This document shows, one piece after another, positions 15,691-22,659 of a stretch of 23,139 bases of DNA. The stretch is from contig JAEZAF010000067.1 of assembly GCA_023430545.1 (NCBI GenBank), positions 1-23,139 on the forward strand. The letters are read 5' to 3'. Source of the DNA: Chloroflexota bacterium (GTDB lineage Bacteria; Chloroflexota; Anaerolineae; Aggregatilineales; Phototrophicaceae). A program made the translations under genes and the position numbers. The notes under the pieces were generated by a model. That model worked only from the letters and a program-made list of their open reading frames with translations, had not been told where the DNA came from and did not search any database. Each line of letters opens with the position of its first letter. The stretch's first letter is position 1.

Positions 15691-17232
15691 ATGGAACTGA
15701 TTCCCGCAATCCTACTCGCCGTCGCCGCCTTTGTCATTGGGCTGGTGATCGGCGCATTCGTCTATAACACGCTTCAGACCTCACGCGGCAAGGAAAAAGT
15801 CGCTGCCGCTGAAGTCGAAGCCAAACGCCTGATCGCCGAAGCCAATGAGCGTGCAGCCGAAACCCTGCTCAAAGGCGAAGAAAAAGTCAAAACAATGCAG
15901 AACGAAACCGACGCGACCCTCAACCGCCGCCGTCGGGAACTGGACAAGGAAGAAGAACGCTTACAGTCACGGCGTGAAGATCTCGATGGCCGCCTCGAAC
16001 GGCTGGAAAAGCGCGATCAGAACCTGAGCAAGCGTCAGAGTGCGCTGGACAAGCGCGAAAATGACCTGAAGAAACTGGAAGCCGAACGCGCCGAAGAACT
16101 TCAGAAGATCGCGCAGATGACGATGGACGAGGCCCGCCAGCAAGTGCTGGCTGTGGCTGAACAGGAAGCCCGTAACGACATCGTCCGCGTCATCCGTCAG
16201 GTGGAAGCCGATGCCCGTGAAGAAGCCGACGACCGCGCCCGTGATGTGATCGCACTGGCCGTGCAGCGTCTGGCGTCGGAGCATGTCAGCGAGATTGCCG
16301 TCAGCGTGGTCCCGCTGCCCAGTGATGAGATGAAAGGCCGCATCATTGGCCGTAACGGTCGCAATATCCGCGCCTTCGAGCTGGCAACCGGCGTCGATGT
16401 CGTCGTCGATGACACCCCCGAAGCTGTCACCATCAGCAGTTTTGACCCTGTGCGCCGTGAAGTCGCCAAGCGTGCAATGGCGAAACTGGTCACCGATGGC
16501 CGCATTCATCCGGCACGCATCGAAAAGCTGATCGAGGATGCCCGCGCCGAAGTCGAGAACACCATCCGTGAAGAAGGCGAACGCGCCGCATACGAAACCG
16601 GCGTTCACGGCCTGCATCCCGAGATCCTCAAACTGCTGGGACGCCTCAAGTTCCGCACCAGCTACGGCCAGAATCAGCACGCCCACGCCATCGAAACCGC
16701 GCACATCGCCGGGATGATCGCCGCCGAACTCGGCGCGAATGTCGATCTCGCCAAGATGGGCGGCCTGCTGCATGACCTCGGTAAAGCCGTAGACCACGAA
16801 ATCGAAGGCACACACGCTGCCATCGGTGCCGACCTTGCCAAGCGCTACGGTGTGAACGCGAAAGTCGTCAACTGCATCGCCAGCCATCACCATGAGGTTG
16901 AGCAGGAGTGCGTCGAAGCCTATATCGTCGAAGCAGCCGACGCCATCTCCGGTGCGCGTCCCGGCGCACGCCGCGAGAGCATCGAGACCTATATCAAGCG
17001 GGTCAAGACACTGGAAGAAATCGCCAGCGGCTTTGACGGTGTCGAACAGAGCTACGCGCTTCAGGCCGGACGCGAAGTCCGCATCATCGTCCGCCCCGAA
17101 GCCATCGACGATCTGGCAGCGCTGCGGCTGGCCCGCGACATCGCCCGTCAGATCGAAGAGACCATGCAGTATCCGGGACAGATCAAGGTCCACGTCATCC
17201 GTGAAACCCGCGCTGTAGACTACGCCAAGTAG
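15691..17232 (+). CDS. rny: Ribonuclease Y
   Basis: RNase Y is the membrane-bound endonuclease that starts mRNA decay in many bacteria lacking RNase E. The 513-residue product has the standard layout: one N-terminal membrane segment (4-25), a long charged coiled coil (about 33-200), a KH RNA-binding domain with GRIIGRNGRNIRAFE (216-230), and an HD domain with GLLHDLGKAVDHE (358-370) that supplies the metal-binding His361-Asp362 pair. It ends in AVDYAK, as is typical of the family. The size matches the usual 510-530. It lies about 100 bases after recX on the same strand, an order also seen in other phyla around recA. The ATG at 15691 has no ribosome site at normal spacing; the perfect AAAGGAGG is 36 bases upstream. 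Confidence 0.97.
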   Translation: MELIPAILLAVAAFVIGLVIGAFVYNTLQTSRGKEKVAAAEVEAKRLIAEANERAAETLLKGEEKVKTMQNETDATLNRRRRELDKEEERLQSRREDLDGRLERLEKRDQNLSKRQSALDKRENDLKKLEAERAEELQKIAQMTMDEARQQVLAVAEQEARNDIVRVIRQVEADAREEADDRARDVIALAVQRLASEHVSEIAVSVVPLPSDEMKGRIIGRNGRNIRAFELATGVDVVVDDTPEAVTISSFDPVRREVAKRAMAKLVTDGRIHPARIEKLIEDARAEVENTIREEGERAAYETGVHGLHPEILKLLGRLKFRTSYGQNQHAHAIETAHIAGMIAAELGANVDLAKMGGLLHDLGKAVDHEIEGTHAAIGADLAKRYGVNAKVVNCIASHHHEVEQECVEAYIVEAADAISGARPGARRESIETYIKRVKTLEEIASGFDGVEQSYALQAGREVRIIVRPEAIDDLAALRLARDIARQIEETMQYPGQIKVHVIRETRAVDYAK

Positions 17233-17252
17233 CGTATCCACCACGCTCTGCA

Positions 17253-17274
17253 GGGGCGGTATTCTATGCCGCCC
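17253..17274 (+). repeat. Left copy of a 22-bp direct repeat with internal hairpin
   Basis: The sequence runs GGGGCGG, then TATTCTATG, then CCGCCC, with a 6-bp GGGCGG/CCGCCC stem. An identical copy is at 17570-17591. The two flank the foldback element. It starts 20 bases past the rny stop and could also act as a 3'-end hairpin for rny. Confidence 0.8.
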
Positions 17275-17320
17275 TTAAGCCATTTTACATGTTGAAGCAG
17301 GTGTAAATCAGGCCACCGAT

Positions 17321-17534
17321 GCCCCCCATCCCTGCGGAATAAATTCCGCTTTTCCCTTCCAGGCATTGCTTGCAATGCTAACCACTCGCTGCCGACGGGA
17401 AGCGCATCCGTCGTTCGCGCCGAGGGAAGGGGAAACAACCCACTCATACATAAAAAAGTCCTTCCCTCGGAGTGAGCTTGCGAGCGAGTGGGTAGCATTG
17501 CAGGCAATGCCGGGATGGATTTAGGATGGGGGGC
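17321..17534. repeat. 214-bp foldback (MITE-like) element between rny and the BMP gene
   Basis: Three nested blocks of inverted repeat are visible. The ends GCCCCCCATCC (17321-17331) and GGATGGGGGGC (17524-17534) are perfect over 11 bp. The middle arms, 17362-17390 and 17483-17511, pair at 27 of 29 positions (GGCATTGC...CACTCGCT against AGCGAGTG...GCAATGCC). The inner arms CCGAGGGAAGG (17420-17430) and CCTTCCCTCGG (17460-17470) are perfect over 11 bp. A further small hairpin GCGGAAT-AA-ATTCCGC is at 17334-17349. The element is non-coding and ends at TTTTTT (17535-17540), so it can also terminate rny. No transposase and no clear target duplication are seen. Confidence 0.75.
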
Positions 17535-17569
17535 TTTTTTCGCTTCAAATATCTAAAGTTGCTGCATAT

Positions 17570-17591
17570 GGGGCGGTATTCTATGCCGCCC
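17570..17591 (+). repeat. Right copy of the 22-bp direct repeat
   Basis: Identical to 17253-17274, 317 bases apart from start to start, with the foldback element between the two. Both copies have the same orientation. The bases just before it (TCTAAAGTTGCTGCATATGG) resemble those at 5224-5241. Confidence 0.8.
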
Positions 17592-17631
17592 GTTGTTTCT
17601 CTATACCATCCCGCCAGGACAGGTCAGAATC

Positions 17632-17665
17632 AAAAACGCCGGACTCAGTTGAGTCCGGCGTTTTT
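17632..17665. terminator. Strong bidirectional terminator between rny and the BMP lipoprotein gene
   Basis: AAAAACGCCGGACTC (17632-17646) and GAGTCCGGCGTTTTT (17651-17665) form a perfect 15-bp stem with an AGTT loop and a T-run on both strands. It lies 25 bases past the BMP gene stop and about 400 bases past the rny stop, so its main client is the BMP gene. Confidence 0.93.
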
Positions 17666-17689
17666 TGTGACAGGTAACGCGGGCTGATG

Positions 17690-20551
17690 TTAGCTTTCCG
17701 GAGTCGCTTCGGGGGTTTCTTCGCCCTCGACGGCTTCGGTGGCTTCGACTTCAGCTTCGTCAGATGCTTCGCCGTCCAGCAGTGCGCCGGTGACCGGGTC
17801 AACGCCGGTTTCCAGTTCACCAGACTTCAGCTCTTCGAAGATCGCCTGAACCTGCTCGGTCACTTCTTCGGGGACATCCGCAGCGTTGGCCGGTGCAAAG
17901 GTAATCCCGTCAACTGATGCGTCCAGCACGTAGATACCGCCGGTCGGCCACTGGTAGTTGCCAGCCGACAGTGCGTCCAGCATCTGGTACACGCCTTCGT
18001 CCACAGCCTTCACCGCGCTGGTGATGATGAATTCAGAACCGGGAGTCTCGCCGCCACCGAAGGTGGTGAAGTACTCGTCCTGGTCCACACCGATCACCTT
18101 CACGCCGAGTTCTGCCGCACGCAGGATACCACCCGAACCGGTCGGGCCGCCTGCACCGAAGATCACGTCTGCGCCTTCACCGATGAAGTTCTCAGCCGCC
18201 GCAGCGCCTTCTGCCGGGGCAAGGAAGCTGGCGATATACACGCCGAGGATTTCGACATCCGGATTGACATAACGTGCACCAGCTTCGAACCCGTGGCGGA
18301 ACTTGACCACCGGCGGGATTTCTTCGCCGTACACGCCGCCGATGACATTGCTTTCAGTCATCAGACCAGCCATCGCACCGGCCAGGAAGCCAGCCTGATC
18401 TTCACGGAACTGGAGACCGACGATATTGTCCGGGACATCAGCGGTGAAGAACTGGTCCACACCGATGAAGTACACATCGGGGTTGGCTTCAGCAGCGGCC
18501 AGTGTCGCATCCGCAATCAGGAAGCCGACGGTGACAACCGCTTCTGCGCCGTTATCAAGGCAGGTCTGGATATTCGCGGCGTAGTCTGCCACATTCTGCG
18601 TTTCGATAAAGGTCGAATCGAGGCTGAGTTCTTCCGCCGCGAGCGCCATACCGTTATAGGCAGACTGGTTGAAGGAACCGTCATTGATACGGCCCAGATC
18701 CGTTACGAGACAGACCGAGGTAATGGTCCCGGACAGGTCGAGGGTTTCGCCCATATCACCAGCGACCACATCGTCTGCCTCTTCAGTTGCAGCCATGTCA
18801 TCAGCGGCGGCATCTTCCGTTGCGGCCATTTCGACATCTTCTGTTGCGACAGCGTCAGCTTCTTCGGTCGCGGCCATGTCGTCAGCAGCTTCTTCGGTTT
18901 CGACAACTGCTGCTTCTTCGGTTGCAGCCATGTCTGCTTCTTCAGTTTCGACGACTGCTGCTTCTTCGGTCTCAACAGCTTCAGCTTCTTCAGTTTCGAC
19001 AGCTTCGACTTCTTCGCCACCGTCCAGCAGCGCACCGGTGACCGGATCAATGCCGGTTTCCAGTTCGCCAGACTTCAGCTCTTCGAAGATCGCCTGAACC
19101 TGCTCGGTCACTTCTTCGGGGACGTCCGCGCCGTTGGCCGGTGCGAAGCCGATACCGTCAACCGATGCGTCCAGCACATAGACGCCTTCGGTCGGCCATT
19201 CGAAGTTGCCTTCGGTCAGCGCGTCCAGCATCTGATAGACGCCTTCGTCCACGCCCTTCACCGCGCTGGTAATGATGAATTCAGAACCGGGGGTCTCGCC
19301 GCCACCGAAGGTGGTGAAGTACTCATCCTGGTCCACACCGATCACCTTCACGCCGAGTTCTGCCGCACGCAGGATACCACCCGAACCGGTCGGGCCGCCT
19401 GCACCGAAGATCACGTCTGCGCCTTCACCGATGAAGTTCTCAGCCGCCGCCGCGCCTTCTGCCGGGGCAACAAAGCTGGAGATATAAACGCCCAGCAGTT
19501 CGACATCCGGGTTCACGTGACGGGCACCAGCTTCAAAACCGTGGCGGAACTTGATGACCGGCGGGATTTCTTCGCCGTACACGCCGCCGATGATGTTGCT
19601 TTCAGTCACCAGACCAGCCATTGCACCGGCGAGGAAGCCAGCCTGATCTTCACGGAACTGGAGGCCGACCACATTGTCCGGGGCATCAGCAGTGAAGAAC
19701 TGGTCCACACCGATGAAATACACGTCGGGGTTGGCTTCAGCAGCAGACAGGGTGGCATCCGCAATCAGGAAGCCGACCGTCACCACCACACCAGCGCCGT
19801 TATCAAGGCAGGTCTGGATGTTCGCAGCGTAGTCTGCCGGGTTCTGGGTTTCGATATAGGTCTCATCAAGGCTGAATTCTTCAGCCGCACGCAGCATACC
19901 TTCATAGGCAGACTGGTTGAAGGAACCGTCATTGACGCGGCCTACGTCTGTCACGAGACAGACCGAGGTCACATCACCACCGCCGGAAACAACCGCTTCG
20001 TCGGTTGCAACGGCTTCTTCAGTTTCAACAGCTTCGACTTCTTCAGTCTCGACAGCTTCAACTTCTTCAGTCTCGACAGCTTCGACTTCTTCAGTCGCAT
20101 CGGCTTCGACTTCTTCGGTCTCAACCGCTTCGACTTCTTCAGTCTCAACAGCTTCGACTTCTTCGGTCTCAACCGCTTCAACTTCTTCAGTTTCAACAGC
20201 TTCGACTTCTTCAGTCGCGTCAGCTTCAACGGCTTCAGTTTCAACGGCTTCCTGAGTCGTCAGCATACCGACTTCGGTACCTTCAGCCTCTTCCGTCTCA
20301 ACAGCGTCGGCTTCTTCAGTTACAGCCGCTTCTTCAGTTTCAACAGCTTCGTCGGTTGCGACGGCTTCTTCCGTCTCAACGGCTTCGGCTTCTTCGGTCG
20401 CTTCGACTTCGTCAGTCACCACGACTTCTTCGGTCGCAGCAACAGTCGGTGGCACAACGACAGTAGCCGTGGGTTCTACCCCGGTGGCACATGCAGTCAG
20501 CACCATACTCAGCAGCACGACCAAAACAAGCAGTATGTGATTTCGCTTCAT
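17690..20551 (-). CDS. Two-headed BMP-family (PnrA/Med-like) substrate-binding lipoprotein
   Basis: The ATG at 20551 follows GAGGAGG at good spacing. The 953-residue product has a lipoprotein signal with lipobox LTAC (Cys21). Residues about 40-188 are an acidic Glu/Thr/Val/Ala spacer without Lys or Arg, much of it nine copies of an octapeptide. BMP domain 1 (195-511) contains SVCLVTDVGRVNDGSFNQSA, GFLIADATL, GLQFREDQAGFLAGAMAG and GAGGPTGSGG. A second acidic linker (512-608) follows, then BMP domain 2 (611-927), collinear with domain 1 at an offset of 416 and differing at about 31 of 317 positions. An acidic tail ends the chain. BMP proteins are single-domain binding subunits of ABC importers, usually for nucleosides; here the substrate is unproven. 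No importer genes are adjacent. It should be lipid-anchored on the outer face of the membrane. Confidence 0.92.
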   Translation of the reverse strand: MKRNHILLVLVVLLSMVLTACATGVEPTATVVVPPTVAATEEVVVTDEVEATEEAEAVETEEAVATDEAVETEEAAVTEEADAVETEEAEGTEVGMLTTQEAVETEAVEADATEEVEAVETEEVEAVETEEVEAVETEEVEAVETEEVEADATEEVEAVETEEVEAVETEEVEAVETEEAVATDEAVVSGGGDVTSVCLVTDVGRVNDGSFNQSAYEGMLRAAEEFSLDETYIETQNPADYAANIQTCLDNGAGVVVTVGFLIADATLSAAEANPDVYFIGVDQFFTADAPDNVVGLQFREDQAGFLAGAMAGLVTESNIIGGVYGEEIPPVIKFRHGFEAGARHVNPDVELLGVYISSFVAPAEGAAAAENFIGEGADVIFGAGGPTGSGGILRAAELGVKVIGVDQDEYFTTFGGGETPGSEFIITSAVKGVDEGVYQMLDALTEGNFEWPTEGVYVLDASVDGIGFAPANGADVPEEVTEQVQAIFEELKSGELETGIDPVTGALLDGGEEVEAVETEEAEAVETEEAAVVETEEADMAATEEAAVVETEEAADDMAATEEADAVATEDVEMAATEDAAADDMAATEEADDVVAGDMGETLDLSGTITSVCLVTDLGRINDGSFNQSAYNGMALAAEELSLDSTFIETQNVADYAANIQTCLDNGAEAVVTVGFLIADATLAAAEANPDVYFIGVDQFFTADVPDNIVGLQFREDQAGFLAGAMAGLMTESNVIGGVYGEEIPPVVKFRHGFEAGARYVNPDVEILGVYIASFLAPAEGAAAAENFIGEGADVIFGAGGPTGSGGILRAAELGVKVIGVDQDEYFTTFGGGETPGSEFIITSAVKAVDEGVYQMLDALSAGNYQWPTGGIYVLDASVDGITFAPANAADVPEEVTEQVQAIFEELKSGELETGVDPVTGALLDGEASDEAEVEATEAVEGEETPEATPES
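17771..18721 (-). repeat. Second copy of the 951-bp BMP-domain duplication
   Basis: This stretch encodes residues 611-927 and aligns without gaps to 19019-19969 at an offset of exactly 1248 bases. Identity is uneven. Between 18008 and 18214 I count four differences in 207 bases, all silent, while 18215-18430 differs at many sites. Confidence 0.9.
19019..19969 (-). repeat. First copy of the 951-bp BMP-domain duplication
   Basis: Encodes residues 195-511 of the BMP lipoprotein. It is the partner of 17771-18721. Confidence 0.9.
20006..20221 (-). repeat. 24-bp coding minisatellite, nine units
   Basis: Nine consecutive 24-base units encode residues 111-182 of the BMP lipoprotein. The octapeptide is VETEEVEA in most units, DATEEVEA in units 1 and 6, and VETEEAVA in unit 9. 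The spacing of the DATEEVEA units suggests a block of five units that was itself partly duplicated. Looser TEEA repeats extend on both sides. Confidence 0.9.
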
Positions 20552-20603
20552 AGATGTAGCCTCCTCAAGAGGTTTGGTTAAGATTCACAAAATTGCCGAC
20601 TAG

Positions 20604-20631
20604 ATAGTAACATCAGGCGCGAAAAGTGCAA
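20604..20631 (-). promoter_or_regulatory. Possible promoter of the BMP lipoprotein gene
   Basis: On the minus strand TTGCAC (20631-20626) is followed after 16 bases by TACTAT (20609-20604), which is preceded by TGT as in an extended -10. It lies about 50 bases before the ATG, leaving a short leader. The match to consensus is modest. Confidence 0.35.
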
Positions 20632-20735
20632 ACTGATAGAATGATGAAAACTTTCACACAGCATTCGTCAAAAGTAACTGAACGCGCATCATCTCTGATT
20701 CGATGGCGTCGCCTGGGCGACTGTCAATTGAAATA

Positions 20736-20766
20736 CCCTCTGTCAACATGGCAGAGGGCATTTGTT
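20736..20766. terminator. Terminator hairpin after the ABC-2 permease gene
   Basis: CCCTCTG (20736-20742) and CAGAGGG (20752-20758) pair around a nine-base loop. On the plus strand CATTTGTTTT follows; on the minus strand TATTTCAATT follows. The minus-strand reading ends the TetR-ATPase-permease operon about 70 bases past its last stop. T-runs are imperfect on both sides. Confidence 0.6.
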
Positions 20767-20829
20767 TTCAGCTAACACACTCAGACCGTCCTTAAACCGC
20801 TGCTTAACCGGTCTTTCAATCGCGACACG

Positions 20830-21642
20830 CTAGACACCAATGTCCCGCCGCTCGAACATCACAAGCGCTGCCGCCGTCAGGATCACTGATGCCACCAGCA
20901 CCAGCGTCACACTTTCCCACCGGATGCCCGTCAGCAGCACCTGCATGGCATCGTAATGCCTGAAGAACGACAGACTGCCCAGCGCATCCCCCACTGCATT
21001 ACGGGTCATCGTCCCCAGAATATCAATCAGATAACTGGCGACAACGAATCCACCAGCCAGCGCCGCCGCTGTCCCACGCCGACGCACAATCACCGCCGCC
21101 AGTGTGGTGAAGGCCAGCACCAGCACACCGCTGGGGAACATGTTCAGCGAGCTGCTCAGCAGGGTGCTGATCTCCAGCGGCTGCGCATGCACATTGAGCA
21201 TTCTTCCCACCACCAGCCCGACGAACCCCATCACGATAATCAGCAGAAGCAGCAGGCCATAGGCCAGAAACTTCTCGACAATGATCCGCCAGCGCGGGAT
21301 CGGCAGGCTCAGCACCATATCCAGCACGCCGCTGTCTTCCTCATTGGCAGTGATATTCAGGCCAGCCAGCACCGCGTACACAGCGATCACCAGAATAATG
21401 TACAGAAAGTACGAATAGCCGAGAAATCCCTCTGGCGTGCCAATCAGCGCAACATCTTCCAGCCCAAAAGCCGACATCAGCCCTGAGGGTACCGTCCGCA
21501 GCAGGTTGACATACTGCTGCAGGGCTTCCTGATTGGGCAGGATCAGCAGCGCGATCACGCCGTAGACGATAATCCCGATGCCCCAATAGACAGCGGTCAG
21601 CCAGTGCCGCCGCAGTGTCTCGAAAAATACCGCGCCTGTCAT
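20830..21642 (-). CDS. ABC-2 type membrane permease of an efflux transporter
   Basis: The 270-residue product starts at ATG 21642, which overlaps the ATPase stop codon as ATGA, so the two are probably translationally coupled. It has six hydrophobic segments (about 14-35, 79-97, 125-145, 168-186, 192-210, 246-262). Between segments 2 and 3 lies NEEDSGVLDMVLSLPIPRWR, the coupling-helix region typical of ABC-2 permeases (E...G..D..LS.PI.R). It ends in ERRDIGV, also usual for the family. With the ATPase it forms an exporter, commonly for drugs, antibiotics or lipids; the substrate is unknown. Confidence 0.9.
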   Translation of the reverse strand: MTGAVFFETLRRHWLTAVYWGIGIIVYGVIALLILPNQEALQQYVNLLRTVPSGLMSAFGLEDVALIGTPEGFLGYSYFLYIILVIAVYAVLAGLNITANEEDSGVLDMVLSLPIPRWRIIVEKFLAYGLLLLLIIVMGFVGLVVGRMLNVHAQPLEISTLLSSSLNMFPSGVLVLAFTTLAAVIVRRRGTAAALAGGFVVASYLIDILGTMTRNAVGDALGSLSFFRHYDAMQVLLTGIRWESVTLVLVASVILTAAALVMFERRDIGV

Positions 21643-22601
21643 CGCACCGGCTCCTTGATGCTGACCTGATTGCTCAGTTTCCCGTTCGCTTTATCACCGT
21701 AAAACGCGAGGAAGATCTCTTCCAGTGTTGGCTCCTTGACCTGTATATCGACCAGATAAGCATCCCCGAAGGCCCGCAGCACCGGATCGAAGTCACCGGC
21801 CAACCGCAGCCTGACCTGATTGCCCTGTGTGCTGATCTCACTCACACCCGGAACCCGCGCCGCCACGCTGGTATCCACCGGCTGACGGAACGTCAGCGTC
21901 ACCCAGCGGAAGTCGGTATGCGTCAGCTTCGAGACATCTTCCACCGCCTGAAGTCTGCCATCGCGGATGATCGCCACCCGTTCGCAGATCGCCTGCACTT
22001 CCGACAGCACATGCGACGACAGAAACACCGTCCGCCCTTCGTCCCGCCACTCGCGCATCATGTCGATGAAGATCTGCTGCATCAGCGGGTCGAGTCCGCT
22101 GGTCGGCTCATCGAGGATCAGCAGTTCTGGCCGGTGCATCAGTGCCAGAATCAGCCCCAGTTTGCGCCGGTTGCCGGTGGAAAAGTCGCGCACCCGCTTG
22201 CTGAGGTCAAATTCCAGCCGCCGCGCCAACTGCTGGACATACGCCATATCCACGCCGCCGCGCACCCGCCCCATATATCGCACGACGTTTTCCGCCGTCT
22301 GACCCGGCCACAGGTTGAGTTCACCGGGCAGAAATCCCACCCGACGGTGGATCTCCACACTGTCCTTCTGCGCATCCATCCCCAGAACACTCGCTTTTCC
22401 AGCCGTTGGCCGGATGAAGTCCATCAGGATGCGGATCGTCGTGGTCTTGCCAGCGCCGTTCGGCCCCAGATAACCGAAGATCTCCCCCTGACGGACTTCC
22501 AGCGTCAGATCTTCCAGCGCCGGAGTCCCCGTGTGCCCCGGATACTGTTTCGTCAGCCCTTCGGTCCGGATTACGGGTGATCGTGTCTGTAGTGCTGCCA
22601 T
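21639..22601 (-). CDS. ABC transporter ATPase, BcrA/DrrA-type efflux
   Basis: I choose the ATG at 22601 (320 residues) after GAAAGGAAAA over a GTG at 22673 that would overlap the upstream gene. Walker A is GPNGAGKTT (46-54), Walker B is LILDEP (161-166) with DPLMQQ just after, and the switch His is 197 in LSSHVLSE. The signature is FSTGNRRKLG (140-149) instead of LSGGQ, and the Q-loop reads VGFLPGEL with no Gln; both variants are usual in this drug/antibiotic efflux subgroup. Residues about 225-320 form the C-terminal extension common in DrrA-like proteins. It works with the permease encoded just downstream. Confidence 0.94.
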   Translation of the reverse strand: MAALQTRSPVIRTEGLTKQYPGHTGTPALEDLTLEVRQGEIFGYLGPNGAGKTTTIRILMDFIRPTAGKASVLGMDAQKDSVEIHRRVGFLPGELNLWPGQTAENVVRYMGRVRGGVDMAYVQQLARRLEFDLSKRVRDFSTGNRRKLGLILALMHRPELLILDEPTSGLDPLMQQIFIDMMREWRDEGRTVFLSSHVLSEVQAICERVAIIRDGRLQAVEDVSKLTHTDFRWVTLTFRQPVDTSVAARVPGVSEISTQGNQVRLRLAGDFDPVLRAFGDAYLVDIQVKEPTLEEIFLAFYGDKANGKLSNQVSIKEPVR

Positions 22602-22659
22602 CTTTGTTTTCCTTTCGTTATTGCTTGATATGCTTGATATTTCTTCCTGTTGCTCACCA

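Noticed and set aside
15967..17244. A 425-codon open frame antisense to rny
   Set aside because: Shadow of the RNase Y gene, whose KH and HD motifs are clear in the other strand. No domain is recognisable.
17220..17507. A 95-codon minus-strand frame after rny
   Set aside because: It covers most of the foldback element and a 22-bp repeat; its sequence is dictated by the inverted repeats and shows no protein features.
20006..20221. CRISPR-like regular repeats
   Set aside because: The 24-base period has no unique spacers, stays in frame, and encodes an octapeptide repeat. It is a coding minisatellite.
18293..20581. A 762-codon open frame on the plus strand, rich in Phe, Ser and Asp
   Set aside because: It is exactly antisense to the BMP lipoprotein gene. 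The Glu/Thr/Val/Ala repeats give few antisense stop codons, which explains its length. It has no family motifs, whereas the minus frame has a lipobox and BMP motifs.
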